NCBI GenBank assembly: GCA_019359325.1
Contig: JAHHHN010000009.1
Span: forward strand, 186,001-250,000
Length of the DNA stretch: 64,000 bases
Origin: Mojavia pulchra JT2-VF2
Lineage (GTDB): Bacteria; Cyanobacteriota; Cyanobacteriia; Cyanobacteriales; Nostocaceae
Reading direction: 5' to 3'
In this document: in pieces, positions 8,593 to 18,145 of the stretch
Layout of the letters: each line of letters opens with the position of its first letter
Position numbering within the stretch: position 1 is the first letter of the stretch
The notes under the pieces: generated by a model
Database searches by the model: none
What the model saw: the letters and a program-made list of their open reading frames with translations, nothing else
Told to the model about the DNA's origin: nothing
Position numbers and translations under genes: made by a program

Positions 8593-9549
8593 CTAACGAA
8601 ATCTATCTAATAATTCTTGCCGCGATAGTTGCAATAATAAAGGAGTAAATTCCTCTGGAGTTAATGCCAATAAAGGTTCAATAATTACGCTTAATTCCGC
8701 ATCTAAAGAACCAAACCGAACTCGCAACAAATTCTCTATAACATTACGACGTTCTGCTTTGATTCCTTCCTGAATACCTGTTTGAAGTCCTGTTTGAAGT
8801 CCTGTTTGAAGTCCTGTTTGAAGTCCTGTTTGAAGTCCTTCTTGTTTAGCTTCTGCTAATTTTTGCTCGTAAATAGGTGATAAGCGCATAATTAAATCTC
8901 TATCCTCCTGGTCTATATTTTGATTGACTTCCAAAGTAGTCTTTAAACTTAATAGTAAATCAATTACTTTAGAACGCAAAGGATTATCTTGGGGTATTTC
9001 TTCTAATTCATCTATAGCTTGTTGCTGGACTCTGCCCTTACCTAAAATTCTCAACCATAATGTTTCTTCCGTACAAGGTAATTGGTGAATTGCCACAATT
9101 GCTGTTCTCAAATAATCTCCTAATAAATGTACTCCTACTCCCCATCTCTCTTCGTCTATGCTGGTTCTAAAACCATTTAAGATAGATTCTGAAGCTGTAG
9201 GTGTAAAAATCCACAAACGTGGTAACTCTGATTCTATAATTCTATTTTTATCACCTTTTGCCTGACGCTTAAAATCGGCAAATATATCAAATAACTTGTT
9301 CATACAACTGCGAATCTCCGCAACTGTAGCCGCATTTCTAAATGGTTCAATTAATGCAGGTTCAGCCACAAATTTTCCTAACAGTCCTAATTCTATTCTG
9401 TTGGTTGTTGATTGGGGCGAAGGTGCAAAATAAACATCGATCTCTCGTATTTCTGCTGAAACTTTTCGATTTGTTTCCACTTCACCCAATGGTTGTAACA
9501 ATTCTTGAAGATAATCTTTTGCAAACTGGTCGTAGGGAAACCTGGTCAT
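8593..9549 (-). CDS. Rpn/PD-(D/E)XK-type nuclease-like protein with DUF4351-like C-terminus
   Basis: A 318-residue protein of a family very abundant in Nostocales genomes. The N-terminal half, with REIDVYFAPS (about residues 34-43), fits a PD-(D/E)XK nuclease-like fold related to recombination-promoting nucleases and transposase-associated proteins. The C-terminal 60 residues, rich in LL, with VRFGSLDAELSVIIEPL, resemble DUF4351. Between them, about residues 238-257, are five in-frame copies of TGLQ encoded by a perfect 12-bp tandem repeat (8777-8836), which probably varies in number between strains. Biological role unknown. Confidence 0.72.
   Translation of the reverse strand: MTRFPYDQFAKDYLQELLQPLGEVETNRKVSAEIREIDVYFAPSPQSTTNRIELGLLGKFVAEPALIEPFRNAATVAEIRSCMNKLFDIFADFKRQAKGDKNRIIESELPRLWIFTPTASESILNGFRTSIDEERWGVGVHLLGDYLRTAIVAIHQLPCTEETLWLRILGKGRVQQQAIDELEEIPQDNPLRSKVIDLLLSLKTTLEVNQNIDQEDRDLIMRLSPIYEQKLAEAKQEGLQTGLQTGLQTGLQTGLQTGIQEGIKAERRNVIENLLRVRFGSLDAELSVIIEPLLALTPEEFTPLLLQLSRQELLDRFR
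8777..8836. repeat. 12-bp tandem repeat, five perfect units, inside the Rpn-like gene
   Basis: CCTGTTTGAAGT repeated five times without a mismatch. On the coding (minus) strand it adds five TGLQ units between the nuclease-like domain and the C-terminal domain. The unit length is a multiple of three, so copy-number slippage keeps frame and would act as a variable linker. Confidence 0.92.
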
Positions 9550-9942
9550 GAGCTAATTTTTTGGTTGTACCAATATTTTACATACAGCGGATTTCTGCTA
9601 TGAGTGCGATCGCCACTTGCTCTAAAATATTCATAACAATCGCATTGTCACCCGATACAATCGAATTGTTTCCCAATACAATCGCATTGTCACCCGATAC
9701 AATCGCATTGTTTCCCGATACAATCGCATTGTCACCCGATACAATCGCATTGTTTCCCGATACAATCGCATTGTCACTCGATACAATCGCATTGCAGGGC
9801 GATGCAACTCAATTGCAGGGCGATGCAATCAAATTATCAATGAATATTAAGGGCGATGACGGGAAGCTTTACGCGCTCGGTTGAATTAGGGGCGATATCA
9901 TATCCCGTTGGTATAGCAACTAAAGGAGGATGGCAATAAATA
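9550..9942. repeat. 21-bp tandem repeat array (9636-9824) in an intergenic region
   Basis: Nine head-to-tail 21-bp units run from 9636 to 9824, consensus ACAATCGCATTGTCACCCGAT, with the two middle-variant forms (TCACCC and TTTCCC) strictly alternating over the first seven. Each unit holds an interrupted palindrome ACAAT-cgc-ATTGT. Both strands remain open through the array because 21 is a multiple of three. A 107-residue plus-strand frame (9561-9884) exists but is just the repeat translated. The last units are degenerate. Confidence 0.9.
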
Positions 9943-10800
9943 TCACATCGCTAATCGCCGATTTCCATACCATTGGCTCAAATCATCCTCAATCGCTTCA
10001 AGAATGGCGATCGCCTCAGTTATGGATTCTGAAGAAGCAGCTAAAAGTGCAAACGCTCGCTCAAGGCGTTGTTGATAGTCCTGCGGGCAAATAGCAAACC
10101 TACCCGCGACTGCCGTTGCTCCCTTTTCATTTAACAGGTAATCTTCATTGAGCGCGAATAAAACCTGATTCATACACGCCACACTGCGGAAACAACAACC
10201 TGCTGCGTAAACAACATCATTGCGCGCAATCGCCTTTTTTGCGACTAGCAGCGAGAAACTGATTTCCCAAGCAAAAGTATTTATAGTTGCTTGTTTCAAC
10301 TCAACTGGATAGGGTTTTGTCTTCGCCTTCAAAGCTTCTAAAACACTATCAGGATCGTAAAGTGGCTGACAAAGAGCTACTTCCCCCATATAAATCGAAG
10401 ACACAAAGCCGTGGGGATGCCCTGGTTGATAATCAATAGTAATTTGTCCAGCATGGCAATCATCAATGACACGATTGACTTTTGCCAAATCTCGATAAAG
10501 AAAATCTACACCTACACCTTCGACCTTTAGCCAGCCGCCACCATTAATCCATTTTCCCCATTCCCCGATTGCAGTAATCAAATTTACGCGACCTTGATCA
10601 TCAAGTTCAGAGGCGAGGCGATTCAAAGCAATTAAATCGGGCGGGTTTTCTTTGTTGTAATAAATTCCCAAATCCACATCTGACTTCTGTGTATGGTTAC
10701 CCCGTGCCCGTGAACCACCTAGTGCGATCGCTGTAATTCCCTCAATTGACTGCAAACTAGAAACAATATGGTTAATGAATTGGGGCAATTCTTTACTCAT
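9943..10800 (-). CDS. Nucleotidyltransferase-domain protein (MNT/aminoglycoside-type fold)
   Basis: About 285 residues from the internal ATG at 10800, which I prefer over the upstream ATG at 10851 because it directly precedes the domain. The hallmark GGSRARGNHTQKSDVDLGIY (GS-x10-D-x-D motif) gives two metal-binding aspartates of the DNA polymerase-beta-type nucleotidyltransferase superfamily. The C-terminal half is helical and similar to DUF4037-type partners. Such proteins transfer nucleotides to small molecules or proteins, some as antitoxins. No HEPN partner gene is adjacent, so a toxin-antitoxin role has no support here. Confidence 0.75.
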   Translation of the reverse strand: MSKELPQFINHIVSSLQSIEGITAIALGGSRARGNHTQKSDVDLGIYYNKENPPDLIALNRLASELDDQGRVNLITAIGEWGKWINGGGWLKVEGVGVDFLYRDLAKVNRVIDDCHAGQITIDYQPGHPHGFVSSIYMGEVALCQPLYDPDSVLEALKAKTKPYPVELKQATINTFAWEISFSLLVAKKAIARNDVVYAAGCCFRSVACMNQVLFALNEDYLLNEKGATAVAGRFAICPQDYQQRLERAFALLAASSESITEAIAILEAIEDDLSQWYGNRRLAM

Positions 10801-11017
10801 AGAGCGATTGTTAAATTTCCATTGGGGACTTACACAAAATAAATTATTCAATTTACTCAGATAATAATATTTTTCTTTCTCCCTCTGCCCCCTGCCCCCT
10901 GCCTACACAGCAATGGGATATTTTTTGAGTTGAAAGTCCCTTGAGCCAGTACAGGTAATGGCCAACACAAGTCCTAAGATGCGAGATAATTTTTAAAAGA
11001 TACAAGGGTGAATTCCA

Positions 11018-12799
11018 TTGGTGCAACAACCAGAACTCCAAGAAAATTCCTCATCAGTGCAAGCTCTCCAGCGTGTGCTAATCAGCTTGAGCAATTACCG
11101 ATGGATTTCATTAGGAGCTTTATTTAGTCTATTACTATTGACAGTTGCTAATGCGGTTACTCCCCAATTATTTCGCTGGGGAATCGATCAAGGCATTGCT
11201 AAAGAAAACTTACAAATAGTATTTTACAGCGCTGCATGGATGGTAGCGGCTGCGATCGCCCGTGGTTTGTTTAACTTTGGGCAAAGCTACTTGGCAGAGT
11301 CTGCTTCTCAAGGTGTAGCCTATGACCTACGAAACAAAATTTTTAGCAAAATTCAAAATCTTAGTTTTAGCTATCACGATCGCTCCCAGACTTCCCAACT
11401 GCTAACCCGTGTTACTAGTGACATCGAGCAGATCCGCACTTTTATTGGCACTAGCTTGATTCAGGTTGTGAGTGCAGTGGTGACATTGGTGAGTATTGCG
11501 GTAATTTTGCTGGTGATGGATTGGCAGTTGGCATTAATTACCCTGACGGTAGTACCTGTATCAGGATGGTTAATGGCGCAATTTATCACCCGCAATGACC
11601 GACTTTTCCGGCAGGTGCAAGAACAACTGAGCAACCTGAATGCGGTATTGCAAGAAAATCTATTTGGGATACGGGTAGTAAAAGCTTTTGTGCGGGAATC
11701 TGCCGAAAGGTCGCGTTACACGACTTTAAATGACGCCCTAGTCACGGCAAATATGAAGACGATTCGCGCCATCCGCAATACTTTCCCTTTTATCTTTTTA
11801 ACGAGTAATTTGGTGACTGTAGCAGTTTTTGGCTATGGTGGGGCACAGGTAATTGGTGATAGGTTCTCGATTGGTGAACTAGTAGCGTTTAACTCTTACT
11901 TGGCGTTAATTCTCCAACCAATTTTACTGATTGGATTTGCTGCACCTGCGATCGCCCAAGCAGCTGCTTCTGCTGAACGAGTTTACGAAGTGGTGGATGC
12001 AGCAGTAGAAATTCGCGATCGCCCGGATGCTATTCCGTTTAGCACCTGCGGCGGTAGAATTACCTTTGAGAATGTTTCGTTTCGTTATCCAGGAGCCACA
12101 ACCGAAGCTCTCAAAAATGTTTCTTTTGAAACCAAGCCTAACGAGCTGATTGCTGTTTTAGGGATGACGGGTTCTGGTAAAAGCACAATTATGAACTTGA
12201 TTCCCCGCTTTTATGATGTCACCAGGGGAGCAATTCGCATTGACGGCCGGGATGTGCGGGATTTTACACTCACAAGTTTAAGAGCGCACATTGGCATTGT
12301 GTTCCAAGAAACTACACTTTTTTCTGGCACTCTCCGTGAGAATATCGCTTATGCCAAACCAAATGCCAGTTTAGAACAGGTGATTGAGGTTGCAAAAACT
12401 GCTCAAATTCATGATTTCATCAGCAGTTTGCCCGATGGTTACGAGACAATTGTGGGTGAACGTGGTATTGGGTTATCTGGTGGACAAAAGCAACGCATTG
12501 CGATCGCCCGCACCTTACTCACCGATTACAGTATTCTGATTTTAGATGACAGTACCTCTGCCGTTGATGCCAAAACTGCTACTCAGATTCAAGCCGAACT
12601 CGATGGACTCATGCGCCAAAAAGCTTGTGTTACTTTTGTTGTGGCTCAACGCATTAGTACCGTCAAGAATGCAGATCGGATTTTTTTGCTAGATAAAGGA
12701 CGATTGGTTGCCCAAGGTACTCACGAAGAATTGATGCACACCAGTCCACTCTACGGTGTGATTTTGGAATCTCAAGTAAAGCAGAAGGAGAAACAATGA
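11018..12799 (+). CDS. ABC exporter half-transporter, degenerate ATP-site subunit
   Basis: A 593-residue fusion of a six-helix transmembrane domain (about residues 20-310) and an ATPase domain. Walker A is GMTGSGKST, the signature is LSGGQKQR, and Walker B ends ILDDSTSAVD, with Asp in place of the catalytic Glu. The switch position is VVAQRIS, with Gln for the usual His. These are the marks of the non-catalytic half in heterodimeric exporters such as the BmrC/TM287 side. The start is a TTG at 11018; GTG at 11021 is an alternative. The stop overlaps the next gene's ATG (ATGA at 12796-12799). Cargo is unknown, with lipid or drug export typical of the family. Confidence 0.88.
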   Translation: MVQQPELQENSSSVQALQRVLISLSNYRWISLGALFSLLLLTVANAVTPQLFRWGIDQGIAKENLQIVFYSAAWMVAAAIARGLFNFGQSYLAESASQGVAYDLRNKIFSKIQNLSFSYHDRSQTSQLLTRVTSDIEQIRTFIGTSLIQVVSAVVTLVSIAVILLVMDWQLALITLTVVPVSGWLMAQFITRNDRLFRQVQEQLSNLNAVLQENLFGIRVVKAFVRESAERSRYTTLNDALVTANMKTIRAIRNTFPFIFLTSNLVTVAVFGYGGAQVIGDRFSIGELVAFNSYLALILQPILLIGFAAPAIAQAAASAERVYEVVDAAVEIRDRPDAIPFSTCGGRITFENVSFRYPGATTEALKNVSFETKPNELIAVLGMTGSGKSTIMNLIPRFYDVTRGAIRIDGRDVRDFTLTSLRAHIGIVFQETTLFSGTLRENIAYAKPNASLEQVIEVAKTAQIHDFISSLPDGYETIVGERGIGLSGGQKQRIAIARTLLTDYSILILDDSTSAVDAKTATQIQAELDGLMRQKACVTFVVAQRISTVKNADRIFLLDKGRLVAQGTHEELMHTSPLYGVILESQVKQKEKQ

Positions 12800-14577
12800 G
12801 AGGTATAGGCCCGGTTGTTGCATCCGAGCAACAGGCAACTCACCAAATCTCCACCTTACGGCGCTTTTTACAATATCTGCGACCCTACCACAAAGAAATT
12901 CCCATTGCTCTGACATTAGTATTTACTGGAGCCGCAACCCAGGCGATCGGGCCATTTTTACTAGGCTGGTCAATTGACCACCTAATCGTACCCGGAAATT
13001 TGCCGGGTTTGTTGCTGCTATTAGGACTACTCGGACTAACTTACGGACTGAGTATTTGGGCAATTCGGGGTCAAATTATTCGAGTCGGCTGGATTATGCA
13101 GCGATTGCTGGCTCAACTGAGACAAGACATTTTCACTAAAATCCAGAGTCTACCACTCAGTTTTTTTGACCGCAGTGAAGCAGGCGATTTAATGAGCCGT
13201 TTGCTGAATGATGTCAACACTGTGAATCAAGCATTTGGACAAACGATCGCCCAAATGCTGGGTAATTTTTTCAGTTTGGTTGGCATTGTGATTGCCATGC
13301 TTGCCATCAATTTGCAACTCGGCTTGTTGAGCAACCTAGTTGTACCAATCATGATTTTTACCACAAGCTTATTTGCACGTTGGGCAAGAGCCAGATTTCG
13401 CGTCACGCGCCAGACAATTGGGGAACTTTCCGCCAAGCTAGAAGAAGATATTGGCAGTGTGCGAGAAGCACAGGCATTTAATCGCGTACCTCTTAACATT
13501 GAAGAATTTGACATCCTCAATGCCGCCAATCGTGATGCTAACGTCCAGGCTGTAGCAATTACTGCGGCATTTTTACCATCCATTGATTTTCTCAACACAC
13601 TGGCAACCGCAGGTGTACTAGCTTATGGTGGCTATCTTGCTGTCACAGGAGCAGCGACAGTAGGTGTAGTGACATCATTTTTACTTTACGTTCAGCAATT
13701 CTTTCGCCCTATTCAAATTCTCAGTCAGTTTTACACTCAGGCTCAGTCTGCCTTTGCCGGATTAGAGCGAATCTTCCTGCTGTTAGATGAACCGTCGCAA
13801 CTCAATGATGCACCCGATGCGATCGAAATGCCACCCATTCACGGTGAAGTAATATTCGAGAATGTCAAGTTTGGCTATAACCCAGAGCAATTGGTTCTCA
13901 AGGGAGTGAATTTACACGCCCGTCCCGGACAAATGGTTGCATTAGTCGGGCCAACCGGCTCTGGAAAAACTACCATTATTAACCTCATATTGCGTTTTTA
14001 TGATGTGTCTGGTGGCACAGTAAAAATTGATGACATTGATGTCCGTGATGTCACTCAAGCTAGTTTGCGGCGTCAGATTGGTATTGTTTTGCAAGACAAT
14101 ATTTTATTTAGCGGTACTGTTGCTGAAAATATTGCTTTTGGCTTGCCACACGCTACCCAAGCCGATATCGAAGCAGCTGCACAAATGGCGAATGTGCATG
14201 AGTTCATCACCTCACTGCCAGAGGGTTACACAACTCAATTGGGTGAACGAGGTGCGCCCCTCAGCCAAGGACAGCGACAACTCATTAGTATTGCCCGTGC
14301 GGTATTGATTAACCCCCGAATTCTGATTCTTGATGAAGCGACCAGCAGTATAGATACTCGCACAGAAGCACTCGTACAAACTGCGATCGCCCGCTTACTA
14401 CAAGGTCGTACCAGCTTCGTGATTGCCCACCGTCTCAGCACCGTTACCCAAGCCGATCAGGTGCTAGTGATTCAGCAAGGACAAATTATCGAACAGGGTA
14501 CTCATGCAGAACTTATTAGTCAGCAAGGTATGTACGCCAACCTCTATGCTCTCCAGTTGGGTACAGCAACCACTTAG
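12796..14577 (+). CDS. ABC exporter half-transporter, canonical ATPase subunit
   Basis: 593 residues, the partner of the preceding gene by 4-bp overlap and equal length. It has a six-helix membrane domain (about residues 30-320), Walker A GPTGSGKTT, Walker B ILILDEATSS with the catalytic Glu, and the switch His in VIAHRLSTV. Its signature motif, LSQGQRQL, departs from LSGGQ. In a heterodimer each ATP site pairs one subunit's Walker motifs with the other's signature, so the degenerate site combines the first subunit's Walker motifs with this altered signature. That fits an asymmetric exporter with one working catalytic site. Substrate unknown. Confidence 0.9.
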   Translation: MRGIGPVVASEQQATHQISTLRRFLQYLRPYHKEIPIALTLVFTGAATQAIGPFLLGWSIDHLIVPGNLPGLLLLLGLLGLTYGLSIWAIRGQIIRVGWIMQRLLAQLRQDIFTKIQSLPLSFFDRSEAGDLMSRLLNDVNTVNQAFGQTIAQMLGNFFSLVGIVIAMLAINLQLGLLSNLVVPIMIFTTSLFARWARARFRVTRQTIGELSAKLEEDIGSVREAQAFNRVPLNIEEFDILNAANRDANVQAVAITAAFLPSIDFLNTLATAGVLAYGGYLAVTGAATVGVVTSFLLYVQQFFRPIQILSQFYTQAQSAFAGLERIFLLLDEPSQLNDAPDAIEMPPIHGEVIFENVKFGYNPEQLVLKGVNLHARPGQMVALVGPTGSGKTTIINLILRFYDVSGGTVKIDDIDVRDVTQASLRRQIGIVLQDNILFSGTVAENIAFGLPHATQADIEAAAQMANVHEFITSLPEGYTTQLGERGAPLSQGQRQLISIARAVLINPRILILDEATSSIDTRTEALVQTAIARLLQGRTSFVIAHRLSTVTQADQVLVIQQGQIIEQGTHAELISQQGMYANLYALQLGTATT

Positions 14578-14678
14578 GTTTACCGAACTTTAGATTTTAA
14601 ATTTTAAATTTTGGATTGAATATTCAAGATTTAAAGTTTAAAGTGGTTTCCTAGTACCCAAGCCAAAATTTCTGTAAT

Positions 14679-15638
14679 CTACGTTTCTAAAATTTGTCTA
14701 AATCTAAGTTGCTGAATAACTTCCGCATCTACCTCTCTAGCCTCACCTTCTTCAGTATTCTTAAATAGCACCGTAAACGCACCCGCACCTAACCTATCTT
14801 GAGGAAAGAGGCGATAACAAGGCATTGTAGTTAAATGCGATTGATACTCTTGCAAATAACTAATATTTACTGGCTGAAACTGCGGGAAACGTGCTAAAAA
14901 CCATTCACAAACTTCTTCGTTTTCTTCAGGCGAGTAAGTGCAAGTCATATAAGCAAGATAACCTTGCGGTGCAACAATTTGAGCAGAGTTAGCAATAATG
15001 CGCTTTTGGCGATTGGCACATTTGTTAATATTAGTTGGGTGGAAACATCCTGGTGCTGTTTCACCTTTAGCTAGTAAAGATTGCCCAGTGCAAGGAGCAT
15101 CTACTATAACTAAATCGCTTGATAAAGGTATCGCTTCAGCAAATATACTAGAATCTCTATTAGCTACAAAACTAGGGTAAATATGGCAACGTTTCAAATT
15201 AGAAATTAGCATCCCTAAACGTTTGCCAATAACTTCATTACTTATAATTAAATTCGGTTGCAATGCTTTCCAGGCAAAGATACTTTTTCCGCCTGGTGCA
15301 GCACATATATCAAAAATTAAACGTACTGATGGGGGATTGGTTAACAAAGTAGCAGCCGCAAATACAGAAGAGAAATCTAAACAATAGAAATATCCCTGTT
15401 CATGTAGAGGATGTTTACCAGGTTTCTCTTTTAAGTGTAAACGGTCTACAAATTGTGGTTGCCAAAATGTTGGACTTGCTACTGAAAAAGGTAAATTATC
15501 TGGCTTTTCCTGACACCAAAGAATACAGGGTAGAAAAGGCTGGGGATTAATTAACGCCTCAATAAACTTTTCTTGTGTATCAGGATTTTCAAACAAACGC
15601 CGTGAGAGTTTGAGTAATAAATTTGAAGGTTTTTCCAT
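14679..15638 (-). CDS. RsmB/NOP-family RNA (cytosine-5) methyltransferase
   Basis: A 319-residue SAM-dependent enzyme that methylates cytosine C5 in rRNA or tRNA. The SAM site FDICAAPGGKSIFAWKAL lies near residues 108-125. Both catalytic cysteines are present: one in DAPCTGQS (motif IV) and one in TCTYSPEENEE (motif VI). It lacks the N-terminal NusB-like domain of RsmB and the PUA domain of some NSUN proteins, so the exact target is open. It is convergent with the ABC exporter and divergent from the DUF2157 gene. Confidence 0.87.
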   Translation of the reverse strand: MEKPSNLLLKLSRRLFENPDTQEKFIEALINPQPFLPCILWCQEKPDNLPFSVASPTFWQPQFVDRLHLKEKPGKHPLHEQGYFYCLDFSSVFAAATLLTNPPSVRLIFDICAAPGGKSIFAWKALQPNLIISNEVIGKRLGMLISNLKRCHIYPSFVANRDSSIFAEAIPLSSDLVIVDAPCTGQSLLAKGETAPGCFHPTNINKCANRQKRIIANSAQIVAPQGYLAYMTCTYSPEENEEVCEWFLARFPQFQPVNISYLQEYQSHLTTMPCYRLFPQDRLGAGAFTVLFKNTEEGEAREVDAEVIQQLRFRQILET

Positions 15639-15842
15639 CTGGGAGTGAAACTGTTATGGAAGAACAATGCCATGCCAGGATTTGGCTGCATACTGAAAAA
15701 CATAATGACCGCCATTCTATCGCGATCGCTACCATGCGACTGGCATCAGCTTCCAGCCTCAAACTGGAAGTTATCGCCTTTAGGGGCGCTAGCTAACCGC
15801 ACTCAAACGATTGCCAAACTATCCACTGCACCGTATTGGGTC

Positions 15843-17279
15843 ATGCTCTTAGATAATTTTCCGCGAAAAATACGTCAAGAAGCACAACTGTGGCGGGACG
15901 AAGGCATAATTAGTTCCTCACAGTACGAACAACTAGCTAACCGTTATCAATTTAATAACCTAGAAGCTGCTACCCGCGATCGCTTTGTGATGATTGTGAT
16001 TGGAATCGGTGGCATACTTCTAGTATTAGGTGTAATTACCTTTGTAGCAGCCAATTGGCAGTCTTGGACAAGAGAAGTCAGATTTATCTTAATGATGAGT
16101 TTGTTTTTGTCCACTGCGATTACTGGTTTTTACACCTGGAGACAGCCTGCACTCAGCAAAGCCGAAGGCAAAAAACCGCAACGCAGTAAACGCTTACTCG
16201 GAGAAGCATTGCTGATTTTAAGCGCATTTATTTTAGGCGCAAATATACTGCTGATGGCCCAAACCTTCAATATTGTCGGTTCCAGTTCGGAACTGTTTTT
16301 AGCCTGGGGGTTTGGTGTTTTGATCATGGCTTACAGTCTGTCCTTAAATTCCTTGGGAATTTTGGCAATAGTCTTAATCCAGATTGGCTATTGGAGTGGG
16401 TTGGGAGACTGGTGGTACACATCAAACGATTTGACTTGGGCGCGGTTATTAGTGCGACACATGCCCTTGGTATCATGGTTGCTGTTTGTGCCTTTAGCTT
16501 ATATTTGCCGATCGCGCTGGATTTTTGGACTAGCAGCCTTTGCCTTTACGACTTCTTTGCAATTCAACCTCAATCCCCTGCAAGTGCTAACTTACTCTGA
16601 TATAGCACCTTGGGTAGCGTCTTTTGCCTTTGCGCTTCCACCTGCATTACTGTGGAGTTATGATGACCTGCTATTTCCCACAGTAAATTACAGGCTGTTT
16701 CAACCCTTGGCTCGTAGTTTAGCCTTGGTGTGTTTCGGCTTTGTCTTTTATATTCTGTCCTTTCGCTGGCAATGGCAATTTCCAGATTATGGTTATACCC
16801 TGCCAACAACTAACAGCAACATTCTTAGGACTCTTCCCATCATCGATTTGGGGATTCTCAGTGGTTTGGCAGTTTTGCAATGGTTATTTTTGCTGCGTCA
16901 AAGAAGCAACCCTCCGCGTCGGGAAGTAATTTTCACCATTGCTTTAGTTAGTGCATTTATTGGGATCACCGCCTTAGTACCTTTCTGGCATCAAGCTGTT
17001 AGCCGGATTAGTGAACTAGGGATTTTTGTGTTCAATGTACTATTAGCTATCTTAGCTTGGGGACTCATCCAAGAAGGAATAAAGTTAAACGATAGACGCT
17101 CCTTCTGGGGCGGTATGCTATTGTTAACTCTACAAGTCGTCAGTCGAGTATTAGAGTACGACACCGACTTGCTGTTTAAGTCCCTTGTGTTTGTCATGTG
17201 CGGTTCTGCACTGATTAGTGCTGGACTTTGGTTTGAACGCCGCCAACCTGCTGCATCTAAGTCTTCAGGTAAAGCCTAA
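15843..17279 (+). CDS. DUF2157 polytopic membrane protein
   Basis: I place the start at ATG 15843 (478 residues, starting MLLDNFPRKIRQEAQLW), because the family normally begins just before this amphipathic helix. The frame extends 66 codons further upstream but that stretch is unlike the family. After a soluble N-terminal DUF2157 segment (about 1-60), at least a dozen hydrophobic helices follow. Function unknown. Downstream is a membrane-anchored protein that resembles the GDYXXLXY partner often found beside DUF2157 proteins, which supports a functional pair. Confidence 0.78.
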   Translation: MLLDNFPRKIRQEAQLWRDEGIISSSQYEQLANRYQFNNLEAATRDRFVMIVIGIGGILLVLGVITFVAANWQSWTREVRFILMMSLFLSTAITGFYTWRQPALSKAEGKKPQRSKRLLGEALLILSAFILGANILLMAQTFNIVGSSSELFLAWGFGVLIMAYSLSLNSLGILAIVLIQIGYWSGLGDWWYTSNDLTWARLLVRHMPLVSWLLFVPLAYICRSRWIFGLAAFAFTTSLQFNLNPLQVLTYSDIAPWVASFAFALPPALLWSYDDLLFPTVNYRLFQPLARSLALVCFGFVFYILSFRWQWQFPDYGYTLPTTNSNILRTLPIIDLGILSGLAVLQWLFLLRQRSNPPRREVIFTIALVSAFIGITALVPFWHQAVSRISELGIFVFNVLLAILAWGLIQEGIKLNDRRSFWGGMLLLTLQVVSRVLEYDTDLLFKSLVFVMCGSALISAGLWFERRQPAASKSSGKA

Positions 17280-17419
17280 AAGCGCAAAGAAATAATTCTT
17301 GGCTTTTGAGTGGTTTTAAGTTCATCATCTCTCTGCGTCAGTCCTAATTCTGGGTATCAATCCAGAGAAAATGGTTACTTTTAACTTTGCCAATTTCCCC
17401 TTGTTTTAGGACTACGCCC

Positions 17420-18145
17420 ATGAATAGTAATACCTCTGAATCGAATAAATCGAATAAATCCAATCAATCGCTATCTCCAGAAGCAGAATTTTCTGGAAAG
17501 CTGACTTTTCGAGACTATCTAATTGCTACTGAACAGAAAGCAAACAAACCTCTTCCTTTTTGGCGGCTGCTGGTTCCCCTGTTAATCCAAACAGGGTTAA
17601 TTATGGCAGTACCTACCCAAGCTTTGTACACAGACGTTGCAGGTAAGACAGTTATTTTGCAAAGTGCGCCTGTCAACCCTAATGATGTGCAGCAATCCGC
17701 CGTAAATTTGGACTATAACATATCCCGCCTGGCAACATTGAGAAGACTTCCTGGCTGGGAGGAGTTGTTAAGGCAAAATCGTGGTAGAAATAGACAATTG
17801 GCTCAAGGAACCAACTTGTATGTGACTTTGCAAGAGCAACAATCTTCTGGTCGTGGTGTTCCCAGAGCTTGGAGGTTGGTGCGAGTCAGTGGTAAGCGTC
17901 CAACAAACCTGCCAAACAATCAGGTAGCTTTAAAAGGCGTTTATCGAGATGGCTTTGTCACCTATGGCGTGGAAACTTATTACATCCCAGAAGAGCAACG
18001 GGAACAGATTAGTAGAGATATCTCCCGGAATTTGAACAGCCGAGGGGGACGACGACAACCGATAGTAGTGAAAGTTAAAGTCGATCCCCAAGGTAACGCA
18101 GTACCCATTAGTCTATGGGTACGCGATCGCAACTATCGCTTTTAA
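17420..18145 (+). CDS. Membrane-anchored protein, possibly GDYXXLXY-type
   Basis: 241 residues from the ATG at 17420. The N-terminal 60 residues are polar and rich in Asn/Ser (SNKSNKSN). One membrane anchor LLVPLLIQTGLIMAVPTQAL is followed by an extracytoplasmic domain with GTNLYVTLQ (similar to the GDYxxLxY motif) and GVYRDGFVTYGVETYYIPE, which resembles the conserved strand-plus-FVPE segment of that family. It ends VSLWVRDRNYRF-like. It follows DUF2157 on the same strand, a pairing seen elsewhere. Function unknown. Confidence 0.6.
   Translation: MNSNTSESNKSNKSNQSLSPEAEFSGKLTFRDYLIATEQKANKPLPFWRLLVPLLIQTGLIMAVPTQALYTDVAGKTVILQSAPVNPNDVQQSAVNLDYNISRLATLRRLPGWEELLRQNRGRNRQLAQGTNLYVTLQEQQSSGRGVPRAWRLVRVSGKRPTNLPNNQVALKGVYRDGFVTYGVETYYIPEEQREQISRDISRNLNSRGGRRQPIVVKVKVDPQGNAVPISLWVRDRNYRF

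Noticed and set aside
9561-9884. 107-residue plus-strand frame with LSPDTIALFPDTIA repeats, and a mirror frame on the minus strand
   Set aside because: The frames exist only because the tandem unit is 21 bp, a multiple of three. Both strands are open equally and no RBS or domain is present.
9943-10800. Toxin-antitoxin system (MNT/HEPN)
   Set aside because: The nucleotidyltransferase has no HEPN-type partner gene beside it.
15645-15842. N-terminal extension of the DUF2157 frame
   Set aside because: 66 codons before the family start have no family resemblance, and a good ATG exists at 15843.
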